Source: Epiperipatus broadwayi (Eukaryota > Onychophora > Udeonychophora > Euonychophora > Peripatidae). From it: 64,000 nucleotides of DNA. The notes under the pieces were generated by a model. It did not search any database and had not been told where the DNA came from. It saw nothing but the letters and a program-made list of their open reading frames with translations. Positions 10,829 through 22,564 of the stretch are shown in pieces (position 1 is the first letter of the stretch; every line of letters starts with the position of its first letter). Made by a program: the position numbers and the translations under genes. The stretch is from contig JAQFVV010000056.1 of the NCBI GenBank assembly GCA_028023455.1, positions 2,792,001 through 2,856,000 on the forward strand, read 5' to 3'.

Positions 10829-10894
10829 ACATATGATACCATTTCCAACTTTCTTATACATTTAACAATACTATTTTTTTACATCAAAACTTTA

Positions 10895-10932
10895 CTCTTA
10901 CATTTTTGACTGTCCTGTAATCATCATCAGAG
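10895..10932 (-). ncRNA. Degenerate PLE hammerhead, left arm
   Basis: Minus strand: CUCUGAUGA, then a stem II region ending ACAGGACAGUC, then AAAAA where GAAAC is expected. It is the inverted counterpart of 12143-12183. The GAAA core is lost. Confidence 0.5.
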
Positions 10933-11451
10933 CTATGATATCTAAATATATAATCATACAATTAATACATTTTATTTATATACATAATCAATAACATACA
11001 TCTTAGCTTGACCATTATAAATAAATAATCATTTTTCATTTTATTATTTTATCTTAACTATTTTTATTTTCTTATTTATAGGATTTTATTATTAAATTAT
11101 TCTAAAAAAATTTTATTATAATTTTAAAACTTTAATCTTTAAACTCTACTATTTAATCTATCATCTTATTATTACCTTTTAAATTATATTTTCTTAATTA
11201 CTTTTAAACCTTCTTTATTTTTATTATATATTTAATTATTAACTTTTTTACAATATAAATTACCTTTATATTACATTTCTAAATACTTACATCTTTATAA
11301 TCCTATTTCCAAAAACCAACTGACAAATTTTCAAAAATTCTTATACTTGTTTAACAACTCCCTCTATCATCATTTTCTTCAACTTTATTTTTAAATCGTT
11401 TTATATTCAAGCTAATAATAACTATACTTATTCATAAGATTAGTTCAACAT

Positions 11452-11622
11452 AAGTATGATGAGAGGTCACCTATTTATTTGCATTTATTAGAAACAGGTC
11501 ATAGGTTTGAGAAGGATAGTATAAAAATGATTAATTATACGAGTATTAGAAGGGATAGGAAGATTAAAGAGGCAATATTGATTAAAAATATAAAACCAAA
11601 TCTTAATAGGATTTTGGGGTAA
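11452..11622 (+). pseudogene. PLE endonuclease C-terminal fragment
   Basis: 56 codons plus stop in the foldback centre. The protein begins KYDERSPIYLHLLETGH and continues with a basic stretch (SIRRDRKIKEA) and a final ...PNLNRILG. The pattern S/P-x-x-x-H, TGH, R-x-x-x-EA, LN is the typical end of PLE GIY-YIG domains (compare HFNLPNH in the PLE at 53443-56095). The N-terminal nuclease part and the reverse transcriptase are missing, replaced by the inverted left arm. Confidence 0.65.
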
Positions 11623-12142
11623 AGACAATAATTTTATGAATAATTATAGTTATTATTAATAATAATAGTTTGAATATAAAAAGGTTTAAAAATAAAGTTG
11701 AAGAAAATGATGATAGAAGGAGTTGTTAAACAAGTATAAGAATTTTTGAAAATTTGTTAGTTGGTTTTTGGAAATAGAATTCTAAAGATGTAAATATTTA
11801 GTAATGTAATAAAAAGGTAATTTACAATGTAAAAAAGTTAATAGTTAAATATATAATGAAAATAAAAAAAAAGTTTAGAAGGAATTAAGAAAATATAATT
11901 AAAAAAATAATAATAAAATGGATAGATTAAATATTAGAATTTTAAGATTAAAGTTTTAAAATTGTAATAAAATTGTTTTAGAATAATTTAAAATACTATA
12001 AATAAGAAAATAAAATTAGTTAAGAGTAGAATAATAAATGGAAAATGATTATTTATTTATAATGATCAGACTAAGATGTATGTTATTCATTATGTATATA
12101 AATATAATATATTAATTGTATGATTATATATTTGGATATTGT

Positions 12143-12183
12143 ATCTCTGATGATGACTGCAGGACAGTTGAAACTATAAGAGC
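12143..12183 (+). ncRNA. PLE hammerhead, right arm
   Basis: CUGAUGA at 12147-12153, stem II ACUG-CAGGA-CAGU with small flanking mismatches, and GAAAC at 12170-12174. Stem I pairs over only 3 bp (AGA/UCU). Compared with the left arm, the likely ancestor had a perfect GACUG/CAGUC stem II. It lies about 525 bp after the PLE stop codon. Likely weak now. Confidence 0.55.
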
Positions 12184-12246
12184 AAAGTTTTGGTATAAAA
12201 ATAGTATTGCTAAGGGTATAAGAAAGTTGAAAATGGTATCATATGT

Positions 12247-13099
12247 ATTTTCAAATATTGTTTGATAGGAATCATTATTTATTTACATAAGTAATTAACC
12301 ATAAGATTATCTGAAACATGATTTGTGATATGAATTCATTTATTAAATATAACATGTCTGTTACTGCATAATATTTTCCATTATTGTAACAGACACATGC
12401 ATATTTTGTACTAATATGTAAATACACATCTACTTGCACATACAATTTATTATTAATAGATTTATACTTAAAACTTCATAATTTTTTTTGTTTAAAATTT
12501 TGTATTTTTATGATATAAGTTAGAATTGAAGAATGATATCTGATTTTATTTCATTGATAGTCATTTTTTTTTAATAATGGGATCCCAATTTGATTTCTGT
12601 CTTATTAATTTAATTTAAAATACTGACATAGTTTTACTAACGTTTATAAGTTGTAGCTGATCTACAAATAATTTTGTTTGAATGTGCTAGTTGTATAAAT
12701 GGTAATGTATCGTTATCTTTCTGCATTAATTTTAAATAGTACAGCATTCTATTATCAATAAATTTATAATTAAATTTTAAGAATTTGTCTTATTGCATAT
12801 TAATTAAGTCTACTTATTTGATGTCCTTTTCTAAGAATTTCAATTTTCTTAGTTTTATTGATGATGAATCAAGCATATAGTAGTATGACATTGTATGTGA
12901 TGTAATGTGATATGGCTGTTCCTTTATCGAAGTGAAAAATCTCTCAGCCACTATGCCCAGAGAAACCTGTTAGCCACTTTACTTTCCCTTTCCATTCTCC
13001 ACTCTAAGATTTCCCATATTTTTCTCTATCCTGCTCAATCTCATTTCCAAAACAACATCTTTGCCCATTTTATAGCCTTTATATCTAGATTCTCCTTAT
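12247..13099. other. AT-rich stretch, nothing identified
   Basis: No supported gene or repeat. The last ~200 bp may already belong to the decayed LINE. Confidence 0.4.
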
Positions 13100-13214
13100 C
13101 TTTTTCCAAAACCAGCATAAAAAGCAAGAACTCACTTTCTGTATAATCACTTTGTTTATATTTATTTTCCCACAACTTCATTATATGCACTCTTTCTGCT
13201 TAAATGCATTTACA

Positions 13215-13295
13215 TTCAATTAGCAGATGCCTAATATTTTCCATGCCTTCCTTTCATAACCTGCAGCCTAAATCAGCCACATTTTTTCATTTATG
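13215..13295 (-). pseudogene. LINE C-terminal zinc-finger-like remnant
   Basis: Minus-strand frame with ADLGCRL, a stop, then ENIRHLLIECK. This is the C...E.xxHLLxxC pattern found after the reverse transcriptase of many LINEs. Confidence 0.45.
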
Positions 13296-14059
13296 TGTTT
13301 ATTCTCTTGTTGCTAACAATCCTGTTTGCACATAAAACAGTAAACTACTTTTCTTGCTATTATCATAAATTAACTCACACCCAATATTCAGTTTATTTCT
13401 ATATATATTTAAACTTGTTTTACTCTCTGTACTAGTTCTCTATCTCTGCAGCTCCCTATTTTTTTTTATTAATGCAGCTATTCTTCTATCCCACTCTTTG
13501 CCATTATAACACTCAACAATCCTCCTAACACAATTATCCCACCTTTTGTATAAGTATACTGACATAAAGTCTTTATCCAAATCTTCTGCATACTATACTG
13601 CCTTTCTCACCCATCTTGTTGCCTGTTCTTTACTTTGTGATCCAATTAAATACTATTTTGGCTATTCTCTTATCTACTAAACATTTTCATTTTGCTTTTT
13701 GCATCTCTCATAAAAAAACTTGACCATTCCATTTCTTCTTGATTTTTTTCCTTTGCTATCCACACATCTGCATCTGATGCATGTCTTCCTATTTTTTTTA
13801 TACTTTTTCTAAGTAATCTAACACCCTTTTACTAACACATAATGCATTGTTACTATAAGTTAACCCTGCTACTGCCAATCCCTTTCATACAATTCTTGCT
13901 ATTTCATATTTATTATATGATAACACTGTTAATTGCTTCATCAGTTTCTTTCTTTTCTTTTCTTCATATATCAATTTTTTATCCCATTCATCAAGGCAGT
14001 TGCTCTGATTGCTTAAGATGATTCCCTAATAATTATACCTATTCTCTTTTTCCAGAATT

Positions 14060-14340
14060 TATTATTATTACTTTTGATTTTTCTTTACTAAATTTAATCT
14101 CCATCTCTTTACTCAATCTTGTACAAATTTTCAGCATAATTTCCATATCTTTCATACTTTTTGTGCAGAAGAAGATATAATCAACTAAATAAAAGAACTG
14201 ATAATGTATGTACTCCCTTGCTATCTATTGATGGTATCCCTACTCCTCTTCATAATATTTCTATTGTTTTCTCTATTTCTCTCAAATATAATAAAAACAA
14301 AATAAGTGACCCAAAGCAGCCTTCCCTTAGTCCAAGCCCA
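14060..14340 (-). pseudogene. LINE reverse transcriptase palm remnant
   Basis: Minus strand: GLREGCFGSLILFLLY near 14340-14285 resembles the 'GLRQGCPLSPLLF' motif. FYLVDYIFF near 14200-14171 is at the place of the catalytic [F/Y]ADD box, with one catalytic Asp lost. It is followed by a typical MEIKFSKEKSKV stretch. Inactive. Confidence 0.6.
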
Positions 14341-14717
14341 TTTTAAACTCTGATTCTATATTTCCTAATTGATGCATATAGTAATTATTTTTATATAATT
14401 TCTTAATAAGATCCACTAAAGCTCCATTCATTCCAAAATTTACTAAACTTACCCATAATCTATTTCTATTTATTCTATCATATGTCTGCTTAATATTTAT
14501 AAAAGACCATATATAAGTGCCTACCTGTATTTATACTCATATCAATAAGTTATATGGTTATAAATAAACTATCTCCTATATGCCAATTCATTCTAAAACT
14601 TCCTTCTTATTTCTCCCACTATTTTATTTTCTTTCATCTATTTTGTCACCCTTCCAGCCATCATATATGCAAAAACCTTAGATATCATCAATGTTATTGC
14701 TATTAGTTTATAATTGT

Positions 14718-14930
14718 TTATCTTTCTTTGGTCCTTACCCTTTCCTTTAACAATATTCTCACTCTTATATTATTACATCTACCTAGAAATTCTGTCTTCT
14801 GTGCCATCTTATTAAAACATGATAATAGATTTAATTTTGCCATATTTCCCAAATTCATCACCAACTCTGCTACCCATTCATCTAAACCTCTTGCCTTTCC
14901 ACTTTTCAACTTCTTCCTTGCCCCATTCAA
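14718..14930 (-). pseudogene. LINE reverse transcriptase N-terminal remnant
   Basis: 70 codons: KKLKSGKARGLDEWVAELV is the conserved 'lKsGKApGlDgi.aEll' motif that opens LINE reverse transcriptases. It is followed by NMAKLNLLSCFNKM and a 'P.W....I..L.K'-like end. The frame breaks after this. Confidence 0.7.
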
Positions 14931-15380
14931 TTCATTTTTTTGTAATGAATATTTCCATTATTATGTGTTTTTATGCTTGTTATCACTCTGTCCTTCACAT
15001 CTAACATCTTTTCTATATCCATTACATATTTATTTAAGATTGTCTCTAATTTTTCTCTAGAGCTACACACTTTTTTCTCAACATTTAGTAATACTATTTC
15101 TCTGTCTCCTTCTTTTAATATAGTTCCACAATTTTTTATTTCCATCTGTTCCACTTTTATTTATATCCTCCAATAATTTACTATTTAATTTTATTCTCTT
15201 TCTATAATTATCTCTTTTAGCCAACTTCTTTTTTTTTTAAAAATGTTTTCTCATTTAATATTAACATCTTTTTCACTTTCTTTGTTTTTAATAGCCCATT
15301 TATATTCTCTGCATGCAATAATTCTCAGTTTTCTATTACTTTTATTCTTCAGAATATTCTCACCTAAATTTTTTACCTAC

Positions 15381-16690
15381 TTCACCACACCAGTCGGTAC
15401 ATTCATCACCAACAAACCCTTCCATGATTTCTTCTACTTTTATTTTTATATTCTTCTAACTTGTTCTTATCATTAATTTTCTATTCACATCTTTTACTAT
15501 TCTTTCTACTTTTATTATGATTTTCCATCACTTTACTAACCATTTGTATTATTAAAAAATTATGATCACTATTACATACTCTCTCTTTATTATCAAACAC
15601 TTTAATTTTCTATACTTTATTCATTCCCTCTTTCTCTACTAATACCTAATATATTTTGTGAAATATATTATTTCTAGACCATATTTATTGCTCCTCATAA
15701 ATATTTGATAAATTTCCAATGATTAAATTCACACTCTGGCAAAAACTTTTCAAAAGCTATCCCTTCTTGTTATTTGTGTTACCAATTTCTTCAATATTTC
15801 CATTTATATGTCATATAATTATTATTTTCCACTTTTTTTTGAAATGGTACACCCTTAACTAGTCATTCATATATGCTACTGTTCCACTCCATTATAGTTT
15901 GGCTCATCTACAGTGGTCATATACACTATAAAAACCATCCATTCTGATTTTCCTAACCTTATCTTAAATCACAATGTTCTTGCTACTTTATAGTATTTAA
16001 ATATTCTTTTGACATAACTCCTATGTCTTCACCCTTTTTTCTTTTTCTTTTCTATTTATACATTGTCACTTTTTTTTACTTCACCACCTGAGTCCTTACA
16101 TTCATCTTCAACCAACTCTTCCATGGTTTCTTCAACTTTTATTTTATATTCTTCTAACTTATTCTTATCATTCATTCTCCATCTACATCTTTCATTATTC
16201 TTTCTACTTTTATTACTATTTTCCATCACATTAGTAACCACTGTCTTTTCATTATCAAACACTTTAATTTTTTATACTTTATCCATTTCCTCTTTCTCTA
16301 CTAATACAAAATGTATTGTGTGAAATATATTATTTCTAGACCATGTGTATTATTCCTCATAAATATTTGACAAATTTCCAATGCTCAAATTCACTCTCTG
16401 ACCAAAATTCATCAAAAGCTATCCATTCTTCTTATCTACATCAATTTCTTCACTATGCCCATTCATATCCCCTATAACCATTATTCTCTTTCCCTTTTTT
16501 TGAAGCTCTGTGTATCCTTAACTAGATATTCATATAAACTACTCTTCCACTCTATTATAATTTGACTTTCTCCAGTAGCTATATACACTATAGCCACCAT
16601 CTATTCTTGTCTTCCTAATCTTATCTCAAACCACAAATATTCTTGACATTTAACAGTATTAAAATATTTTTTTGACAAAACTCCTATATG
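15381..16690 (-). repeat. About 700-bp tandem duplication inside the LINE
   Basis: The stretch from tcaccacaccagtcggtac (15381) to about 16025 recurs in order from tcaccacctgagtccttac (16081) to about 16690. Shared landmarks include cttctaacttattcttatcatt, tttctctactaataccta, tattatttctagaccat and cctcataaatatttgata. The copies are well diverged. It lies where the endonuclease should be, so it is either a duplication in the element or two nested copies. Confidence 0.7.
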
Positions 16691-17073
16691 ACCACTTATT
16701 CTGTTTCTTTTTTTTTATATCCTGGCATATAAAGACTTCCAGTATAGGTTCTTCTTTTCTTAGATGTGTTTTTACTGCTACTAATACCCCAAGCTCTTCA
16801 TTTTTAATTGCTTTATTTAATTTCAGTCATTTTTCTGGTCTCCTAGCACCTTGCATATTCAAATATCCAATTTTAATAATTTCTTCTTTCCTAACTACTT
16901 TTTTGTAAATTCATTTGATTATTTCTTCTCCATTATATTTATAAATAACTTGTTTACCATTAATTTTACAGACCCGTTCCCTCTCCACATCTACATTTAT
17001 ATACAAATCAGCTACTTTTTGTTCATTTCCCCATCCATTCTTCTTCTTTCTGAAAGCACTGCTACTTAAAACC

Positions 17074-17397
17074 TCACCCTCTTTTGTAAGTTTCCCAACT
17101 ATATTTCTTATAAATCAAACTCCCTAAAACTTCACTTCCTTGTTTTGCTAAGTGCAATCCATCTTTACTATATAACTCCCTTTTATTAATAAAAAAATCC
17201 CACACATCCACCAACATAATATCATTTCTCCCACACAATTTTTTCAATCTCTCATTTATAGACCATGCCCTATCTAACATATATCTATTGTCAAATCTTG
17301 ATAATAATCCCGCTATTCCTACGCTTCCTTTAATCTTACTCAAATTACTAATCAATTCTACGTACTCATCCATTACTCTCTCTAAAGGCTCTGACAA
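17074..17397 (-). pseudogene. SGNH-hydrolase-like domain of LINE ORF1
   Basis: 107 codons open. Key points: GLLSRFDNRYMLDRA resembles the 'GLLPR...N' block, RLKKLCGRN lies mid-domain, and DGLHLAKQGSEVLGSLI near the C-terminus holds the Asp and His expected of the SGNH/GDSL catalytic set. Only the C-terminal half is open. The nucleophile Ser block would lie upstream, beyond 17397, and is not recognisable. Such esterase domains are known in ORF1 of several LINE clades. I infer it belongs to the LINE downstream on the same strand. Confidence 0.55.
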
Positions 17398-18252
17398 ATT
17401 ATTTGTCCCTGGTTAGAATAGATAGAGTGACACCATCTTTTGATAGATAATAATTTATGCTTTTTACACTATGGTATTTAAACTACTCTTAAAAAGTTTT
17501 TCTCCCAAAGAAAATAATTATTTAAATAGCTTTAAATCGAGTTTTATTTATTATTAAAGATTTATTTTACACCTTTATGAATTGGGTTTAATAGATTATA
17601 TAAATCTTTTATAGAGAGACACCAGTGGTTGTGATACAAAAAAAAAAAAAAAACTGCTTGAATCTCTATTGCGAGTGTTATTATATGTTTTCTTAAATGC
17701 TACATAAATTTGTAGTTTTGCTTTTCTCTTCTATTCTAATTTGTATCTATACATTAGATTATCTTAGTTGCCCAATGCATGGCTTGGTCATCAGAGAATA
17801 AATTCGTGTTCTTATATATATACATATGAATTGCATTATTTTTAAAATTATCTTCTTTAAATTAAGTCCGGAAATTCTTAATTTTAATTAAAGATAAATA
17901 TAAAATTTATTATGTTAAAATACAGTTTTATTTTACCTTTTTTACTATTTTAATTATAATTTGTCTTTTATTTTATATTATAAAGTTATATATGTAAGAA
18001 AGAAAATCACATTCGTTCTGTCAAGCTATAAACAAATTGAAATATGTTAGTAGTTTAGATTGTATATTAGCGCATGAGAAGTTAAACATTTATAATGACA
18101 GTTATTAACTGAAATACACAGGCTTATTATATACCTGTGTCTATATATGTAATATATAGGGTATATGAGCACAGACTTTCACACGACGCACCATTCTCCA
18201 CACTATCTCATAACACTGATACACTTGAACACATATATGTTGAAAAGATAAA
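17398..18252. other. AT-rich stretch
   Basis: Contains an A15 run near 17640 and short TA tracts near 17815. I see nothing else. Confidence 0.5.
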
Positions 18253-18309
18253 TAATCACCAATATCCGTATTTCATGCTAAACCAGCAATCATCAGTTGG
18301 TCCAGATTA
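18253..18309 (-). ncRNA. Hammerhead ribozyme, family D, canonical
   Basis: Minus strand: CUGAUGA, stem II UGCU/AGCA with a five-base loop, GAAA, a two-bp stem III (AU/AU) with a four-base loop, and cleavage triplet AUA. Stem I is bipartite: UUGGU/ACCAA, then a GGU-side bulge, then GAUUA/UAAUC. A bulged stem I is usual in natural type I hammerheads that use loop-loop contacts. All core bases are present. Predicted cleavage lies between 18263 and 18262. Confidence 0.8.
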
Positions 18310-18410
18310 CCATCTCCACACATATATGCTATAAGAGCTCAGATATATATTAAGATAGCCAATCCTCATACTTTAATGGACAGGCATTAAAACTGAATAT
18401 CAGAGCAGAT
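18253..18410 (-). repeat. Hammerhead repeat family D, copy 1
   Basis: About 150 bp match 60366-60613 in opposite orientation: a conserved leader (attaaagt..gaggattggctatctta..., then tatgtgtgga) followed by the ribozyme. Similarity stops past ribozyme stem I. No ORF is evident. Confidence 0.65.
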
Positions 18411-20863
18411 AATTAGTAGTTACATATATTGCTGGGTGAGTAAATAGAGCAAACATGCTTTTAAATCTACAGCTTGCCTGCTTCCTAAAGCTTAAACCAT
18501 CGAACATATCAGTATTTTCTGCTGATTTATAGATAAAATTAGTCATCTCCAAATTTCTAATAGCTGAAACTATATAAATAAAAGGATACAAATTATAGAA
18601 GGCTATCAGTCTATTGAAGCTATCCATAAAATTTTAATCCTCTGTTTAAAATTGTTCTGAAAATCACTTAATATTTTAGTTGAAAAATCAAAATTAAATT
18701 TATCTGTCAGCCATAAAGATTTTACTAGCCATGCATACTGAGTAAGGAGAAACTCATAGTATTAATAAAATTCCTGAAGGTATTATATTTAAATTGCATA
18801 ATTTATTATACTTTAATAATATATGATTTGTTATATTTTAGTAAGATATGATCTAATTAAAATTAGCTATTTGAAATTTAAAAGGAAATAGATACAATCA
18901 TTTATGACTATCGAATTACTGTAATTTTTCACTTATATTATCTATGATATTGATTTGCTATATGTGTTTTGTTTGACTGTTGCTCTAAATGTAATCTGCT
19001 ATTAGAAGTAAAAAGTAAATATTCCAGTTATTTAGAATTATTAATTATAAGATTTAAAGATAAGCCTGTACTTATATCAGTATGGTAAATAATTAAAGTC
19101 ATTAACTTTTAATATAATTTCATATTTATCTCGTGTTAATAGTCAACTTATATATTTATGCTATGTAGTTCATTTACTAATTAAATTTGCTATCTTATTA
19201 AAATTCAGATTTATTTTTTCAAAATCAGTTACTTTATACCAATAATACAGCCCCATCCGTTCGTTAGTTTTGGCTAGAGATAAACTGAATGCTTTTAAGA
19301 AAAAGAATGGTAACATTGCAAAATAAATATCCCTTTGATACTGCTATCAAAATAGATATCTATACAACCTATGCATTTATACATAATATGGTATATTTTG
19401 TCAAATATGGTAGAACAACTTTGTGCACAAATTATATGCATTTATATACAAGATAGTATGTTCTGCCAAATATAATAACACATTAAACTATTCTGCTATA
19501 ATATATGCAAAATTATAGACAATAAAATTAAAGTTTGCACAGTTTGTATTTATAATTAGAGGAGATGGAGAGGTTTAGTATTTAATCTAAAAAAAATTAT
19601 AAATCCAAAAAATTTTGCAACCAGGGATTTTGATTTTTGATAATCTATCTGCAGATCAAGACTTCTCCAAATCACTTCTTCTTTGAGTAATAGTGAAAAG
19701 AAAGACATTACCTTACTAATATTGCTTAGTAGTGGGGATTTTAGTGTTTTTCAAAAAGATGAAAAATTTTAATTCTAATTTTTTTTTACATTTTTAAATC
19801 ATCTTCTACCTCAAAACATCATATACACTTATAGTACTATTTCTGAATTTACTTTAATTCAAATCAAAATGTATACTATGGAATACTTCTTATGTGTGAA
19901 TCTTGTTTTGCTTTTAAAAGCATACATTCATTATTCCCTTTTCACTTTCTCTACAAATACTTTCACTTCTTTTATTTCCTATCTCAATTCACATTTTTTT
20001 TTATAATATTCATTTTTTCTCTGTGTGAGCAAACATTTATGTTTGTATTTTACTGCTAAATGTATATTTTTAGTAGCTATTAATTAATTAAATTAGATAA
20101 TATAATGATAATAGATAAAAAGTTAAGATTAATTTATCATATTTGTATTATTTTCAACATTAAGATCTCAAGATTCTCAACCATTTGAAAACATAATGAT
20201 TCCAGAATAAACGTGATTCATGCAATGGGTATTAAATACTCTGAACATAAAAAACCTTGTTTGTGGCTAATGCAGGCTTTACATGTAGTGGTAGGAAACA
20301 CCGTATATGCAAATCTCTTATTATGGTTTATCTTTAAGGAGATAGATTTTTAAAAATATTTTTTTGCTTTTTCAGAAGACTTTACTTATTATATATATAT
20401 TTTTCTGATCTTGGTTCAAACTATCTGTGATATTTAGGCACAAAAAAAATGTAAAAAAAAAAAAACCAAATAAATATAATATATTTGAAAAGTCAAGTTA
20501 TATTTTTATTTTCAAATGATAACAATAAATTGATGTTATAAATATTTAATAGTAAGAAGTTCTTGAAATTCAGAATACATAATCTTTTTCTAAATAATGC
20601 TGACAGTTTGCTATTTTATGTAAACAACTTCAAATGGCAGTAATAAAAGAAGAAGATAAAAGCCATTACATTTGCAGGTAAAATAATAGTGGGACTACTG
20701 TAAAGTTGATTTAAACAACATTCTGGAAAATTCATCGTCTATTAAAATAAATAAAAAAGTTAGTTCTTTATATAATAATTTGTAATTTATATATAAAGCA
20801 ATATAAATTTTTCAAAAATGCAACGCATTTCTATTTGCTAATTATTTGAATGAAACTTCCATT
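18411..20863. other. AT-rich intergenic stretch
   Basis: No supported ORF or repeat family. Short ORFs here look random. Confidence 0.5.
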
Positions 20864-20871
20864 TTCTAGAG

Positions 20872-21273
20872 CAGTGTTTCCCAAAGTGGGGTACGCGTAC
20901 AATTGGGAATACGTGGGGTACGTGCAGCACCCAACTTTGACTGCATCTGGTGCAACAAGCAGTTTACTATTTTTTATTATAAGCGTATAAAAATAATAAA
21001 AAACTTTTTTACTTGTGAGTATTGTGTATGTGTAGTTTTGAATGCGTAGCTGTGACGTCGACAACACTTTGATTCTACGTATTCCTCCAGTCTATGTCTT
21101 AGTATTCCTCCAGTCTATGTCTTAGATAACATGTTACATACAATACTCATTCACATACACATTGAAGTGTTACAGCACCTGCATGCGTATTTTTAATTTT
21201 TTTGACGAGGGATACTTAGCATTACGAAAATTATTAAAGAGGTACACAGGTCTTGAAAGTTTGAGAAACACTG
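20872..21273. mobile_element. hAT-type miniature transposon
   Basis: 402 bp. The left end CAGTGTTTCCCAAAGTGGGG and the right end ...TTGAGAAACACTG form hAT-like terminal inverted repeats. Perfect 8-bp target duplications ttctagag flank it (20864-20871 and 21274-21281). There is no transposase ORF, so it is non-autonomous. The perfect duplication suggests a fairly recent insertion. Confidence 0.88.
21079..21124. repeat. 23-bp perfect tandem duplication in the hAT element
   Basis: Two identical, adjacent copies of a 23-bp unit starting gtattcctccag, at 21079 and 21102. Confidence 0.85.
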
Positions 21274-21841
21274 TTCTAGAGTATCACATAGTCAAATTGG
21301 TCCAGTCATAAGATTTTAAATTGATAATAAATCTATAATCATTGACTACTCGTATCTTCATAAACCATTCATCATCAACAAAGGTCTAGCCATCAAAAGG
21401 CTTTATATAGATTGACAATGGATAGAATTGCAATTTAAAAAGCTTAAAAAGAACATGTTTTTAAAAGTAAAAATAATTTTCAAGTTACGATATTTTCTGG
21501 GACTTTTTTTTTACAGATGTGAAAGCTGGACGATTAAAAAAGGGTCAATAAAATATGAAAATATAAAAAAAACAAATTTCTAATAAAAACAAAATACTCA
21601 TTTTTTGCATTTTAAAATTGATAATGCATTTTAATGTTATTGATTCTTCTTATAGTTTCAACTGAATAGCAAATCTTTTTTAAAACTATAACTGACAATT
21701 ATAATGCATTAATTATATTATATATCTATTAAAACAGGCATAACTCTCCATACAGTAGTGCTACTCAGTGCCAACCAGAGTAATCAATGGATTCCAGAAG
21801 GCTTGTGCATAAAATCCATATATATTGCCTACTCATCCAAT

Positions 21842-21883
21842 ATCCCAGACTGGTTTCTGGCTTGTGGTCTTTGTTAGTGATGA
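21842..21883 (-). ncRNA. Degenerate hammerhead, family A
   Basis: GAAAC and the CCAGUC equivalent are kept, but the CUGAUGA core reads CUAACAA. Predicted inactive. Confidence 0.5.
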
Positions 21884-22356
21884 GCTTTGGATCTGAGAGC
21901 ACTGCACCTAGATCTTAGGATCTAATACAACCCTCCAGCAGTCACTTTTTATCTCTACTTAACTACAAAACTATGAGAATAAAATTGAAAACACAATATT
22001 TCCAATCTAAGCTTAATAGCTTATATAGTCATATGGGTCTGAACTCAGTTCAGTACCCATACATTTTGGTGTCTTTGGCTTTTTAACAACCATAGCCACC
22101 ATTATCAAACAACACCCATCCTGCCTAATAGGATAGTGGTGGCTATGGTTGTTAAAGAGCCAAAGACACCAAAATGTATTGGTACTGAACTGGGTTTAGA
22201 CCTATATGACTATATAAGCTGTTGAGCTTAGATTGAAAATATTGTGTTTTCGATTTTATTCTCATAGTTTTATAGTTAAGTAGAGATAAAAGATGGCTGC
22301 TGGAGGCCTTCACATTAGATCCTAAGATCTAGGTGCAGTGCTCTCAGATCCAAAGC

Positions 22357-22398
22357 TCGTCACTGACGAAGGCCACAAGTTAGAAACTAGTCTGAGGA
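22357..22398 (+). ncRNA. Hammerhead ribozyme, family A
   Basis: Core CUGACGA (position 7 is free), GAAA, ACUAGU and GUC are intact. Stem I UGAGGA/UCGUCA keeps five of six pairs, with an A-U replacing the G-U seen at the third pair in 5887-5928. Stem II is weak (two G-U pairs and an A-A). Confidence 0.62.
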
Positions 22399-22564
22399 TA
22401 TTGGATGAGTAGGCACTAGATAGGGATTTTATGCACAAGCCTTCTGGCATCCGTTGATTACTCTGGTTGGCATTGAGTGGCACTACTGTATGGAGAGTTT
22501 TGCTTGTTTTAATAACAGTAATGTGATAGCATAAGAAATACTGATCATGTGATCATATATCTAT

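Larger units (their letters stand above)
10829..12246 (+). mobile_element. Foldback remnant of a Penelope-like element
   Basis: Two arms of about 610 bp (10829-11438 and 11634-12246) are inverted copies, for example acatatgatacc at the left edge and ggtatcatatgt at the right edge. The 195-bp centre encodes the end of a PLE GIY-YIG nuclease. In each arm lies a diverged hammerhead. The order ORF end, then pLTR with hammerhead, plus an inverted pLTR copy on the truncated 5' side, is a known PLE insertion form. The arms have diverged noticeably, so it is old. Confidence 0.72.
13100..17400 (-). mobile_element. Decayed non-LTR retrotransposon (LINE)
   Basis: On the minus strand, in order: an SGNH-hydrolase-like ORF (17397-17074), an endonuclease-position region duplicated at 16690-15381, a reverse transcriptase start (14930-14718), a palm region (about 14340-14060) and a terminal zinc-finger-like motif (about 13295-13215). 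All parts are broken by stops and frameshifts. The whole stretch is unusually pyrimidine-rich on the plus strand, consistent with purine-rich coding on the other strand. The clade cannot be set by eye. Confidence 0.65.
21730..22554. mobile_element. Inverted-dimer retrozyme-like element, family A
   Basis: A left arm in minus orientation and a right arm in plus orientation meet near 22115-22125, so the 825-bp element is a near-complete foldback. It is flanked by 10-bp duplications atatatctat (21720-21729 and 22555-22564), so the inverted pair was inserted as one piece. Each arm has a hammerhead: degenerate on the left, better on the right. Confidence 0.8.

Noticed and set aside
13930-13960. CUGAUGA on the minus strand in the decayed LINE
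   Set aside because: No GAAA or stems; it falls in old coding sequence.
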